NCBI RefSeq assembly: GCF_003856495.1
Contig: NZ_CP034118.1
Location: 2,543,842 to 2,607,841 of the forward strand
Direction of reading: 5' to 3'
Length of the DNA stretch: 64,000 nucleotides
Origin: Staphylospora marina
GTDB lineage: Bacteria; Bacillota; Bacilli; Thermoactinomycetales; Thermoactinomycetaceae
In this document: in pieces, positions 15,752-23,890 of the stretch
Layout: the number at the start of each line of letters is the position of its first letter
Numbering within the stretch: the first letter of the stretch is position 1
Translations under genes and position numbers: made by a program
The notes under the pieces: generated by a model
The model's database searches: none
The model's input: the letters and a program-made list of their open reading frames with translations, nothing else
Told to the model about the DNA's origin: nothing

Positions 15752-17065
15752 TTACAGTTTTTCGTAATCCGCTTTGATTTTGGGTACACCTTTGAGTGCG
15801 TTCCGCGTGTCAAAAATGACGGCGGCCTTTTCCGCGATGTTCCCGTAATCAAAGGCCGAATGGTCGGTGGTGATCAACACGATGTCCGCCGACTCCAGCA
15901 GTTCGTCGGTGAGCTCCGTCGTTTCGTATTCTTTGCCGCCCGCTTTGAAGCTCGGAATGTGCGGGTCGACCGTCACGAAGTCCGCGCCGTATTTCTCCAG
16001 AAGCTGAACGATGTTGAGCACCGGCGAATCGCGGTAGTCATCGATGTCTTTCTTGTAGGCCACGCCGAGCACGACCACTTTGGCCCCTTTGAGCGCCTTG
16101 CCGTGCCGGTTGAGGATTTTCATCAGCCGGTCCACCACGAAATGGGGCATTTCGTTGTTGATTTCGCCGGCCACTTCGATCAACCGGGTGTGGTAGTTGA
16201 ACTCCCGGGCTTTCCAAGTCAGGTAGAACGGGTCGATCGGAATGCAGTGTCCGCCGAGTCCCGGCCCCGGGTAAAACGCCATGAAACCGTACGGCTTCGT
16301 GCGTGCGGCGTCGATCACTTCCCAGATGTCGATGCCCATCCGGTTGCAGAGAATGGCCATTTCGTTCACGAGAGCGATGTTGATGTTGCGGAAGGTGTTT
16401 TCCAGGATTTTTTCCATTTCCGCCACTTTCGGGCTGGAAACGACGTGCACTTCCCCTTCCAGCACGGAACGGTACAGTGCCGCTGCCACTTCGGTGCAAC
16501 GTTCGGTCACGCCACCGACCACTTTGGGAGTGTTTTTGGTATTGAACACCTTGTTGCCCGGGTCGACGCGTTCCGGCGAATAGGCGAGGAAGAAATCCAC
16601 GCCCACCTTGAGTCCGGTCGCTTCGAGAATCGGTTGCACCACTTCTTCGGTGGTCCCGGGATACGTGGTGCTTTCCAGAACGACCAGCATGCCCGGATGC
16701 AGATGTTCGGCAATGCTTTTGGCCGAGGATTCGACGTAGGTGATGTTGGGCTGCTGATATTTGTCCAGCGGCGTGGGCACACAGATGGCCACGGCGTCCA
16801 CTTCGGCGATCAGCCCGTAGTCGGTGGTGGCTTTCAGGCGGCCGGTTTGCACCAGTTCTTTCAGTTCATCATCCACCACGTCGCCGATGTAATTGATCCC
16901 CTGGTTGACCATGTCGACGCGGTGCTGCAGAATGTCAAACGCGATGACTTGGTATCCTGCTTTCGCTTTTTCCACGGCCAGCGGCAGCCCCACGTAGCCG
17001 ATGCCGACCACGCCGATGACCGCACTTTTGTCATTGATTTTCTCCAGAAGCCGTTTTCCGTGCAT
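15752..17065 (-). CDS. UDP-N-acetylglucosamine 6-dehydrogenase (WbpA-like)
   Basis: Predicted 437-residue nucleotide-sugar dehydrogenase oxidising C6 of UDP-GlcNAc to the uronic acid with two NAD+. It has the Rossmann motif GVVGIGYVGLPLA (18-30), STTYPGTTEE, and the catalytic cysteine 274 in GPGLGGHCIPIDP, then a C-terminal UDP-binding domain (VVLGVAYKKDIDDYRDSP). ATG 17065 follows GGGGGGAAGG. The same family also contains UDP-glucose and UDP-ManNAc dehydrogenases; WbpA is preferred because the three following pathway enzymes lie beside it. Confidence 0.88.
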   Translation of the reverse strand: MHGKRLLEKINDKSAVIGVVGIGYVGLPLAVEKAKAGYQVIAFDILQHRVDMVNQGINYIGDVVDDELKELVQTGRLKATTDYGLIAEVDAVAICVPTPLDKYQQPNITYVESSAKSIAEHLHPGMLVVLESTTYPGTTEEVVQPILEATGLKVGVDFFLAYSPERVDPGNKVFNTKNTPKVVGGVTERCTEVAAALYRSVLEGEVHVVSSPKVAEMEKILENTFRNINIALVNEMAILCNRMGIDIWEVIDAARTKPYGFMAFYPGPGLGGHCIPIDPFYLTWKAREFNYHTRLIEVAGEINNEMPHFVVDRLMKILNRHGKALKGAKVVVLGVAYKKDIDDYRDSPVLNIVQLLEKYGADFVTVDPHIPSFKAGGKEYETTELTDELLESADIVLITTDHSAFDYGNIAEKAAVIFDTRNALKGVPKIKADYEKL

Positions 17066-17083
17066 GGACCTTCCCCCCTTTGG

Positions 17084-18196
17084 TCATTGTTTGCCGGCGT
17101 AAAAATCCCGGATGGTTTGAACGATGAAGCGGATGTCTTCTTCCGGAAGCTCGGGATAAAGCGGCAACGCGAACGTCCGCTTCGACAGATATTCGGCCAC
17201 CGGCAAGTCCCCTTCTTTGTATCCCAGTTCTTTGTATACCTCCTGCAGGTGCAGCGGCACAGGATAGTATACGCCGGAGGCAATGCCGTGTTGTTTCAGG
17301 TGTTCCATCAGTTCGTCCCGCTCTTCGGCCTGGATGATGTACAGGTGATAAATATGCTTGCGATTTTCGGCGTGATGCGGGGTCACCACCGGAACGTCTT
17401 TCAGCAGCTCGTCGTACAGAGCGGCTTTTTCCCGGCGGGCGTCGTTCCACGCATCCAGATGGCGGAGCTTGATGCGCAGCATGGCGGCCTGCAATTCATC
17501 CAGACGGCTGTTGTACCCGATCATGCTGTGATAGTATTTCGGATTGCTGCCGTGAACCCGAAGGATGCGAATCTTCCGGGCGAGTTCATCGTCATTGGTC
17601 ACCACCATGCCGCCGTCCCCGTAGCCTCCCAGGTTCTTGGTCGGGAAGAAAGAGAAGGTGGCGGCGTGACCCAGTCCGCCGATCCGGACGCCTTTGAATT
17701 CCGATCCCATGGCCTGTGCGGCGTCCTCCAGCACGAACAGCCCGTGTTCTTTCGCAATCGCCATGATTTCATCCATATTGGCCGGTTGACCGAAAATGTG
17801 CACCGGAATGATCGCTTTGGTCCGTTCGTTGATTTTGGAGCGGATTTGGTCCACGTCGATGTTGCAGGTTTTCGGATCAACGTCGACGAACACCGGGACG
17901 GCTCCCAGCTGCGAGACGGTCTCCGCGGTGGCGAAGAAGGTGAACGGCGTCGTGATCACTTCGTCTCCCGGACCGATGCCGGCGGCATGAAGCGCAAGTT
18001 GCAGCGCATCCGTTCCGTTGGCCACACCGATCGCGTGTTTCACGCCGATGTAAGCGGCCACTTCCTCTTCAAACGCCTTCACTTCCGGTCCGATGATGTA
18101 GTGACCGCTTTCCAGCACGCGATGAACCGCTGCGTAGATGTCTTCACGAATGGTGTCCAGTTGTGCTTTCAAATCCAAAAGAGGGATTTTTTTCAT
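17084..18196 (-). CDS. PLP-dependent sugar 3-aminotransferase (WbpE-like, DegT/DnrJ family)
   Basis: Predicted 370-residue sugar aminotransferase that adds an amino group at C3 of the 3-keto uronate made by the WbpB-like enzyme. It has GTDALQLAL near 61, VLEDAAQAMGSEFKG near 155, and the PLP-binding lysine 187 in FSFFPTKNLGGYGDGG. I choose ATG 18196 (MKKIPLLDL), behind AAAGGAG, over an ATG at 18223 without a good site. Its distance from wbpA (18 bases) indicates one operon. Confidence 0.9.
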   Translation of the reverse strand: MKKIPLLDLKAQLDTIREDIYAAVHRVLESGHYIIGPEVKAFEEEVAAYIGVKHAIGVANGTDALQLALHAAGIGPGDEVITTPFTFFATAETVSQLGAVPVFVDVDPKTCNIDVDQIRSKINERTKAIIPVHIFGQPANMDEIMAIAKEHGLFVLEDAAQAMGSEFKGVRIGGLGHAATFSFFPTKNLGGYGDGGMVVTNDDELARKIRILRVHGSNPKYYHSMIGYNSRLDELQAAMLRIKLRHLDAWNDARREKAALYDELLKDVPVVTPHHAENRKHIYHLYIIQAEERDELMEHLKQHGIASGVYYPVPLHLQEVYKELGYKEGDLPVAEYLSKRTFALPLYPELPEEDIRFIVQTIRDFYAGKQ

Positions 18197-18287
18197 GTTC
18201 GTGAAATCTCCTTTTCCGGTCAATAATGTGGTGAATCATCGGGAATCGCGGCAATCGCCGCGACGAATCCGGACAAGCCGCGTTCCG

Positions 18288-19313
18288 TCATTTCCTCGCA
18301 AGCTCTTCGATCCGCACCGGACGACGTTCCTGGGCGGACCGCTGGCAGGCGATGACGAAAGCCAGCGCATTCCTGCCGTCGATGCCTGAAACGGTGGGCT
18401 CCCGGTCTTCGCGAATCGCCGCGTTCATGTCCTCGATGATGCACTGATGACCCGGAACCCCGAACGGATCGTTTTCCACCCGTTGAATGACGGCGGACGC
18501 TTCCGCTTCATCCAGACCTTCGAACGTCCAGTGACGGATCCAGTTGGCCGTCGGTCCTCCGATGATGGCCGTTCCCTTTTCCCCGAACACGCTGAGCGAC
18601 TCTTCCAGGTTTTTCGGATAGATGGTCACGGCCGCTTCCAGGACGCCGAGCACGCCGTTTTTGAAACGAATCACGGAAACCGACGTGTCTTCCGCCTCGA
18701 TGTCGCGAATCCGCGTGGCGTCATACGTGAACACTTCTTCCACTTCCCCCGCCATCCACAAAAGCAGATCCATGTTGTGTATGGCCTGGTTCATCAGTAC
18801 GCCGCCGTCCATCGCACGGGTTCCGCGCCAGGGAGCCTGATCAAAATAAGCCTGGTTCCGGTTCCAGCGAACGGTCGCGTTGACGTGTCCGATTTTGCCG
18901 AACGCTCCGGAATCGATCATCCGTTTCAGCTCCACCGCGGCCGGGCGGAACCGGTTGGGGTGGACGACCGCCAGCTTGACTCCGTTCCGTTCGCACGCGT
19001 CGATGATGGCGTCCGCATCTTCCAGCGTCAGGGCCATCGGCTTTTCCACGATGACATGCTTGCCGGCTTCGGCCGCCTGAACGGCGAGCCGGGCGTGCAG
19101 GCCGCTGGGCGTGCAGATGCACACCACGTCAATGTCCGTTTTCAGCATTTCCGCAAGATCGGTGAATCCCTTGACCTCTCCCGTCGCAAATTCCGCGAGA
19201 CGGGCTTCGTTGGTATCGCACACGGCTACAAGCTTTGCTCCGTCCGCCGCTTCGATCGCCGCGACATGCTTCTTGGCGATATGGCCGCAACCTACAATGC
19301 CGTAGCGGATCAC
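18288..19313 (-). CDS. UDP-GlcNAc-uronate 3-dehydrogenase (WbpB-like, Gfo/Idh/MocA family)
   Basis: Predicted 341-residue NAD-dependent oxidoreductase. The N-terminal Rossmann domain begins IRYGIVGCGHIAKKH, the Gfo/Idh/MocA signature VEKPMALT follows, and the C-terminal domain has GGVLMNQAIHNMDLLLW with the substrate histidine. In the P. aeruginosa O-antigen pathway WbpB oxidises C3 of UDP-GlcNAcA and works with WbpE. GTG 19313 has AAGGAGA eight bases upstream. It is the first gene of the wbpB-E-A-D string here. Confidence 0.87.
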   Translation of the reverse strand: MIRYGIVGCGHIAKKHVAAIEAADGAKLVAVCDTNEARLAEFATGEVKGFTDLAEMLKTDIDVVCICTPSGLHARLAVQAAEAGKHVIVEKPMALTLEDADAIIDACERNGVKLAVVHPNRFRPAAVELKRMIDSGAFGKIGHVNATVRWNRNQAYFDQAPWRGTRAMDGGVLMNQAIHNMDLLLWMAGEVEEVFTYDATRIRDIEAEDTSVSVIRFKNGVLGVLEAAVTIYPKNLEESLSVFGEKGTAIIGGPTANWIRHWTFEGLDEAEASAVIQRVENDPFGVPGHQCIIEDMNAAIREDREPTVSGIDGRNALAFVIACQRSAQERRPVRIEELARK

Positions 19314-19455
19314 GAGGATCTCTCCTTTTTGTCAGAAACTGCTTTCCTTATGTCAAACCTTGCAAGGTCAATCGCTTATGTTACAGCAACATTACAAAAC
19401 CTATCATCCACTGTAACACAACTGAAATCTCTTGGGTATCCCCGTGCCGAAAAAG

Positions 19456-20649
19456 TCATAAAGTTTTTCGTTCCGTCAACTCGCGGAAACAAGCCAGCAC
19501 CGTATTGGCGTTTTGCTCCCAGACCAGTTCGCGGGACCGGTCCAGCGCGCGGCCGGCCAACCGTTCCCGGAGTCCTTCCTCCGTGAGCATTCTCCTCAGA
19601 CACTCCGCAATCTGCTCCGGATCTTTCGGCCGGGCCAACAAGCCGGTTTCCCCGTCCACCAACAGTTCGGAAATGCCGCCCACGTCGGTGGCCACCATCG
19701 GTCTTCCGCACCCCATCGATTCCAGCAGGATGGACGGAAGCCCCTCGCTCAAACTGGTGAGCACCACCATGTCGGACGCGGAAATCCAGTCGGGGATTTC
19801 TTCATGCGGGCGTCTCCCCATGAACTTGACGTTTCCGGCAATGCCGAGCTCCCTCGCCTGCCTTTCCAGGGAAGCGCGAAGCGGTCCGTCCCCCACCAAC
19901 ACCAGCGTTGCGCCGAGTTCCGCCGCTTCGGCCCGTTTGAATGCCTGGAGCAGGAAATGAACACCCTTGACAGGAAGCAGATTCCCCACATACAGGATCA
20001 TCGGCCCCGTCACTCCCAGTCCCAGCCGCTTTCGCGCCTCTTCCCGGGACACGGGCTTGAATCGTTCCGGATCAAAGCCGTTGTACACGGTTCGGACGTC
20101 GGCCTCGGGACACATCTTCCGGGCTTCCCGTTCCAAGCGGCGGCTCACGGTGATCACCCGGTCATTGCCCCGAAGTGATTCCACCGTCCGGTCATGCACC
20201 TTCCGGTCTCTGGCCGGATACAGAAGAAGGTCCGAACCGTGGGCGGTGCATACGGCCGGAACCCCGAATTCCTCTTTCAAAGCCGCCGCGGCAAAACCGT
20301 CCGGATACGCGGTATGAGCATGAATGACATCAAACGGAAACGCTTCGCGGATGTTTCGGATCGCCTCCCTCAGGGAGCGAATGTACAAATCCCCGTACAT
20401 CCGAAAGAAAAAGCCGCCGGGAAACATCAAGGTCGGCACATGATGAACAAGGATTCCGTCGATCACCGTTTGCGCCGGGAGCGACCGGTAACCTTTCCAT
20501 TTGGGATAAAGCGGAAAGCGGGGAATCGGAACGACGACGCGCACCTCCGCCCCCTTGCCCGCCAATGCCCTGTTCTGGTTGTGCACAAAGATGCCGGACA
20601 TGGGATTGACCGGATTGGGATACATATGGGAAATGACCAGGACACGCAT
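19456..20649 (-). CDS. Glycosyltransferase family 4 protein
   Basis: Predicted 397-residue GT-B glycosyltransferase. The N-terminal domain begins MRVLVISHMYPNPVNPMSGI, typical for GT4 enzymes in exopolysaccharide loci, with HAHTAYPDG and TAHGSDLL further on. The C-terminal domain has ILYVGNLLPVKG, LVGDGPLR, and SEGLPSILLESMGCGRPMVA with the donor-binding E-x7-E pattern. ATG 20649 follows AGAGGATCG. It is upstream-most of the minus-strand polysaccharide genes, separated from the WbpB-like gene by about 140 bases. Confidence 0.9.
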   Translation of the reverse strand: MRVLVISHMYPNPVNPMSGIFVHNQNRALAGKGAEVRVVVPIPRFPLYPKWKGYRSLPAQTVIDGILVHHVPTLMFPGGFFFRMYGDLYIRSLREAIRNIREAFPFDVIHAHTAYPDGFAAAALKEEFGVPAVCTAHGSDLLLYPARDRKVHDRTVESLRGNDRVITVSRRLEREARKMCPEADVRTVYNGFDPERFKPVSREEARKRLGLGVTGPMILYVGNLLPVKGVHFLLQAFKRAEAAELGATLVLVGDGPLRASLERQARELGIAGNVKFMGRRPHEEIPDWISASDMVVLTSLSEGLPSILLESMGCGRPMVATDVGGISELLVDGETGLLARPKDPEQIAECLRRMLTEEGLRERLAGRALDRSRELVWEQNANTVLACFRELTERKTL

Positions 20650-20754
20650 GGTTCGATCCTCTTCCTTCCGCAAATATCCTTCTGCCGTTTCCGGGATGAA
20701 TGGTCGACCGGGCGGGAATCCTTTCCGGTAAAAGAACCGGAAGGAGTCATCATC

Positions 20755-20877
20755 ATGAATCAAAAAGGGCTGCCGGAGGACCCGGTCCGAAGCTTCCGGG
20801 GCATCTTCAGCGCCCTGATTCTCAGCCTTCCGCTGTGGTGGCTGATCTGGGCGCTTCTTTCCCGGCTGCTCCCGTGA
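20755..20877 (+). CDS. Small single-span membrane protein (40 residues), paralogue of the 6036 gene
   Basis: A 40-codon frame (starts MNQKGLPEDPVRSFRGIF, ends LLSRLLP) with AAGGAG nine bases before ATG 20755. It has a hydrophilic N-terminus and one membrane segment (about 17-39). The core F-x-G-I-F-S-A-x3-L-S-L-P-L-W-W-L aligns without gaps with the 36-residue protein at 6036: Phe, Gly, Phe, Ala, Ser and Pro-Leu-Trp match at equal spacing. No cysteines here. It sits alone between two minus-strand genes. I do not recognise the family; similarity between two short frames with good ribosome sites is the main evidence. Confidence 0.62.
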   Translation: MNQKGLPEDPVRSFRGIFSALILSLPLWWLIWALLSRLLP

Positions 20878-20904
20878 CGCGTGATCCGGAAACAACAAAG
20901 AGAA

Positions 20905-20925
20905 GAAGGTCCGAACCGGACCTTC
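20905..20925 (-). terminator. Terminator after fabZ
   Basis: GAAGGTCCG/CGGACCTTC, nine pairs around a three-base loop; on the minus strand it is followed by TTCTCTTTGTTG. It lies 29 bases after the fabZ stop. Confidence 0.75.
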
Positions 20926-20953
20926 CCGTCCCCGTCAAGATGGGTGGTGATTT

Positions 20954-21379
20954 TCAGGAAAGGGCAAACATCAATTCACCTTCGGCCACGATCTTCTCCC
21001 CGACCCGAGCCACTCCGCGGCCTTTTCCGATGCTTCCCCTGACACGGGTCATTTCCACTTCCAGCGTGAGCACGTCTCCGGGTTTGACCTGATCCCGGAA
21101 CCGAACCTTGTCAATTCCCGCAAAAAACGCGAGCTTTCCGCGGTTTTCTTCCATTCCGAGCACCGCCACCGCCCCGACCTGGGCCAGGGCCTCGATGATC
21201 AGGACTCCGGGCATGACGGGATACCTGGGAAAATGCCCTTGGAAAAACGGTTCATTGATCGTCACGTTTTTCAATCCCACCGCCCGCTTGCCCGGCTCCA
21301 TCTCCACAATCCGGTCCACCAGCAGGAAGGGATACCGATGGGGAATGATTTCCTGAATCTTGACGACATCCATTTCCAT
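20954..21379 (-). CDS. fabZ: 3-hydroxyacyl-[acyl-carrier-protein] dehydratase
   Basis: Predicted 141-residue hot-dog dehydratase of type II fatty acid synthesis. The catalytic histidine is in [13 protein letters not shown] and the catalytic glutamate in [28 protein letters not shown] lies between. ATG 21379 follows AAAGGAG; an ATG two codons on is an alternative. A -10 box TATAAT (minus strand, 21435-21430) lies about 50 bases upstream, without a clear -35. In B. subtilis fabZ also lies in the mbl-spoIIID neighbourhood. Confidence 0.95.
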   Translation of the reverse strand: MEMDVVKIQEIIPHRYPFLLVDRIVEMEPGKRAVGLKNVTINEPFFQGHFPRYPVMPGVLIIEALAQVGAVAVLGMEENRGKLAFFAGIDKVRFRDQVKPGDVLTLEVEMTRVRGSIGKGRGVARVGEKIVAEGELMFALS

Positions 21380-21493
21380 CGCAAGAAAGTCTCCTTTCGC
21401 AGCTCGTCCGCTTGGTATCATTGACATCCATTATAGCGAATGCATTCCCCGTTTGCCATGAACGGAAAATGGCGAATCAAAGAGGGGGCAGCC

Positions 21494-21685
21494 ATGCTGA
21501 AATCAGCGACGGAGCAGCCGCAAACGATGGCGTTTGACGTGGAAGTGCATCCCACGAACCGGCACAAGCGGCGACCCGGAACATCCCGCAAAACGGAATT
21601 TCGCCATCGCAGAGCGACCTTTCGCCAAAAAAGGGTTCGGGGACGCTTCCGCACGAAAGCAATCCCGAACCCTTTGAGCTCTTGA
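21494..21685 (+). CDS. Doubtful small basic ORF (63 residues)
   Basis: A plus-strand frame starting MLKSATEQPQTMAFDVEVH, with GAGGGGG five bases before ATG 21494, coding a very Arg/Lys-rich tail. Against it: the last third runs through the terminator of the opposite malic enzyme gene, there is no promoter, and I recognise no family. Another frame on the minus strand is equally open. Probably not a gene. Confidence 0.2.
   Translation: MLKSATEQPQTMAFDVEVHPTNRHKRRPGTSRKTEFRHRRATFRQKRVRGRFRTKAIPNPLSS
21627..21675 (-). terminator. Terminator after the malic enzyme gene
   Basis: AAGGGTTCGGG (21631-21641) pairs with CCCGAACCCTT (21664-21674); on the minus strand the stem ends in TTTTTT. The 22-base loop can fold internally (GCTTTC/GGAAGC with mismatches). 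Confidence 0.75.
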
Positions 21686-21694
21686 AAGACCCGA

Positions 21695-23023
21695 TCAAGC
21701 CAAAGCGACTTCCTCTTGGTATGCCGCCTGCTCGACCGCCAGGGCCACCTTCACATGAACCTGGGGATCGAGAGGATGCGGGACCAATTCACCCTCCGGT
21801 GTGTGATCGGCAATGGCCTTCGCCGCCGCCACCAGCATGCCGTGGGTGATCTTTTTGGCTCCCGCGTTGAGCACACCGCGGAAGATGCCCGGGAATCCCA
21901 ACACGTTGTTGACGGAACGGCCGTCCGCGGCAAAGGATGCGCCCGCTTTCAATGCCTCTTCCGGTTCGATTTCAGGCTTGGGATTGGACAGGGCGAGCAC
22001 GATCTGTCCGGGACGGATCTGCTCCGGACGAATCAGTCCGGGAACTCCCGTCGTGGCGATGACGATGTCGCAGCGCGCCATCAGTTCGTCCACCGACGAG
22101 AGAGGGATTCCTCCATAACGTTCCAGACGCTCCAGCGCATCCGGACGGGTGTCCACCCCGCACATTTCTTTCACTCCGTACGCCATGAACATCCGGCTGA
22201 TCGCCAAACCGGCCGCCCCCAGACCGATTTGGCCGACCGATGCGTCCTTGAGACTCACCCGGCTCCGGCGGCAGGCGGAAATGACCGCCGCAAGCGTCAC
22301 CACTGCCGTTCCGTGCTGATCGTCATGCATGACGGGGATCGGCAACTCCTCTTTCAATCTTTCTTCGATTTCAAAGCAGTGCGGAGCCCCGATGTCTTCC
22401 AGCAGAATGCCTCCGAATCCCTGCCAGATGTTCTTGAGCGTCCGAACCACTTCATCCGGATCGCTGGTTCCCAGCAAAACGGGAACGCCGCTGATGCCGA
22501 CAAACCGGTCAAACAAAGCGGCTTTCCCTTCCATCACCGGCATGCCCGCGAGGGGCCCGATGTTGCCCAGTCCCAAAATGGCGGTACCGTCGGTGACGAT
22601 GGCCACGGTGTTGCCGATCCCGGTGTAATACCGGGCTTTTTCCGGATCTTCGCGAATTACCCGGCAAACGTTGGCCACTCCCGGCGTGTAAACGCGCCTC
22701 AAATCGGCCAACGACCGGATGTCCATCCGGCTGACCGTGCGGATTTTGCCGCCTTCGTGCGCTTTGAGCACTTCGTCGGAGACGGACAGGATGCGGATGC
22801 CTCCTCCCAGTGCATGAAGAGCTTCCAACATCCGCTCGAGTTGTTCGTCATTTTCACAATGGACGGTAATGTCCCGGACCGTGGACATGGGACCGATCTT
22901 GATGGTGGTGATGTCTCCGATGTCGCCGCCCGATTGCCCGATGGCCGTGGTCACCCGTCCGAGATTGCCCGGTCTCGACGGGGTTTCTACGATGATGGTT
23001 CGTGTCACGTTGCGTCCTGACAA
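21695..23023 (-). CDS. NAD(P)-dependent malic enzyme with N-terminal ACT domain
   Basis: Predicted 442-residue enzyme converting malate to pyruvate, CO2 and NAD(P)H. Residues about 5-80 look like an ACT regulatory domain (RTIIVETPSRPGNLGRVTTAI and a repeating beta-alpha-beta pattern). The catalytic part has the tyrosine in RVYTPGVANVC, lysine context in PVMEGKAALFDRF, metal ligands in LEDIGAPHCFEIE, and the cofactor region GLGAAGLAISRM. I start at TTG 23023 because AAGGAGGTG-type sequence (AGGAGGTG) stands six bases upstream; an upstream GTG/ATG lacks a site. Only two short hairpins separate it from pgsA. The ACT domain suggests allosteric control by a small ligand, not identified. Confidence 0.9.
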   Translation of the reverse strand: MSGRNVTRTIIVETPSRPGNLGRVTTAIGQSGGDIGDITTIKIGPMSTVRDITVHCENDEQLERMLEALHALGGGIRILSVSDEVLKAHEGGKIRTVSRMDIRSLADLRRVYTPGVANVCRVIREDPEKARYYTGIGNTVAIVTDGTAILGLGNIGPLAGMPVMEGKAALFDRFVGISGVPVLLGTSDPDEVVRTLKNIWQGFGGILLEDIGAPHCFEIEERLKEELPIPVMHDDQHGTAVVTLAAVISACRRSRVSLKDASVGQIGLGAAGLAISRMFMAYGVKEMCGVDTRPDALERLERYGGIPLSSVDELMARCDIVIATTGVPGLIRPEQIRPGQIVLALSNPKPEIEPEEALKAGASFAADGRSVNNVLGFPGIFRGVLNAGAKKITHGMLVAAAKAIADHTPEGELVPHPLDPQVHVKVALAVEQAAYQEEVALA

Positions 23024-23179
23024 TTCGCGCACCTCCTGAACTTCTATCATACCAAAATCCCCGTGCACAAAAAAAGAACCGGCTCTCTGAAAGATCCGGT
23101 GACCATAGAGGCGCGAACGCCGAACGCCATGATGCCGTTTTGGGAACCGCCGAATTCCGGGTCAGCGGGATAAGGTCCG

Positions 23180-23216
23180 AAAAAAGCGCCGGTCTCCTGA
23201 TGCGTGCCCGGCGCTT
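23180..23216 (-). terminator. Terminator after pgsA-like gene
   Basis: AAGCGCCGG (23184-23192) pairs with CCGGCGCTT (23208-23216); on the minus strand it ends in TTTTTT. A second, imperfect CCGG-based hairpin with a T7 tail lies at about 23068-23098. Confidence 0.85.
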
Positions 23217-23267
23217 CGGCGATCCTCCGGACCGGATCGCACGCGGGCGCCGAACCGCCATTCCCTT

Positions 23268-23783
23268 TCAGACACGGTTCACCGCCCGGAACTGGAACAT
23301 GTAAATGATGGTGGTGACGTAAGAAAGCGCGATGACCCCCCAGAGTAACACCCCGGCATGCGGAAGGCCGAACATGAGCATGACCAGGACGACATAAAAC
23401 AGGAAGGTGGTCATTTTCCCCATCAGGTTGGCCGGAACCGTCTTTTTGCCCCGCAAGTGAAAGAACGCGGAACACACGATCATGGCCAAATCCCTGAACA
23501 AGATGGCCACCGCCGCCCCCACGCTGATCTTCCCGGAAAAGAGCAACGACAGAAAGACAGCGATCATCATGAGTTTGTCGGCAAGGGGATCCAACATGAT
23601 CCCCAGCTGGGTCACCTGCTTGTTGCGCCTGGCAAGATATCCGTCCACCACATCCGTCAGCCCTGCGAGAAGAAGTATCCCCAACGCCCAGTACATGCGC
23701 CCCGACAGGTCGGAAAAAAAGACCATCAGGTAAACAGGTATCAGCAGAAAACGAACCATTGTCAGGAAATTGGGCAAGTTCAT
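23268..23783 (-). CDS. CDP-alcohol phosphatidyltransferase (PgsA-type)
   Basis: Predicted 171-residue integral membrane enzyme with about five to six hydrophobic segments. The complete CDP-alcohol motif D-x2-D-G-x2-A-R-x8-G-x3-D-x3-D is visible from DVVDGYLARRNKQVTQLG into IMLDPLADK, so it should be active. The size and the start MNLPNFLTMVRFLLIPVY fit phosphatidylglycerophosphate synthase or a close cardiolipin-type homologue; which one cannot be settled here, since another pgsA is expected near cinA in Bacillales. ATG 23783 follows GAGGAGGG. Confidence 0.88.
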   Translation of the reverse strand: MNLPNFLTMVRFLLIPVYLMVFFSDLSGRMYWALGILLLAGLTDVVDGYLARRNKQVTQLGIMLDPLADKLMMIAVFLSLLFSGKISVGAAVAILFRDLAMIVCSAFFHLRGKKTVPANLMGKMTTFLFYVVLVMLMFGLPHAGVLLWGVIALSYVTTIIYMFQFRAVNRV

Positions 23784-23843
23784 CCAGGATCCCTCCTCTC
23801 AGGTTGCCGCTTCAGCGTTGCCGTTTCCGCCAACAAGAAAGAT

Positions 23844-23886
23844 CCCGTCTTTTCCGACCCGGTGGGACTGAGCCGGAGAAGACGGG
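23844..23886 (-). terminator. Terminator after the EpuA-like gene
   Basis: CCCGTCTT (23844-23851) pairs with AAGACGGG (23879-23886), with a second inner CCGG/CCGG pairing. On the minus strand it is followed by ATCTTTCTTG. Confidence 0.65.
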
Positions 23887-23890
23887 TCGT

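Noticed and set aside
15611-18226. A very long plus-strand open frame opposite wbpA and wbpE
   Set aside because: It has no recognisable domain, is rich in His, Arg, Phe and Asp as antisense frames are, and the minus strand carries two clear enzymes with ribosome sites.
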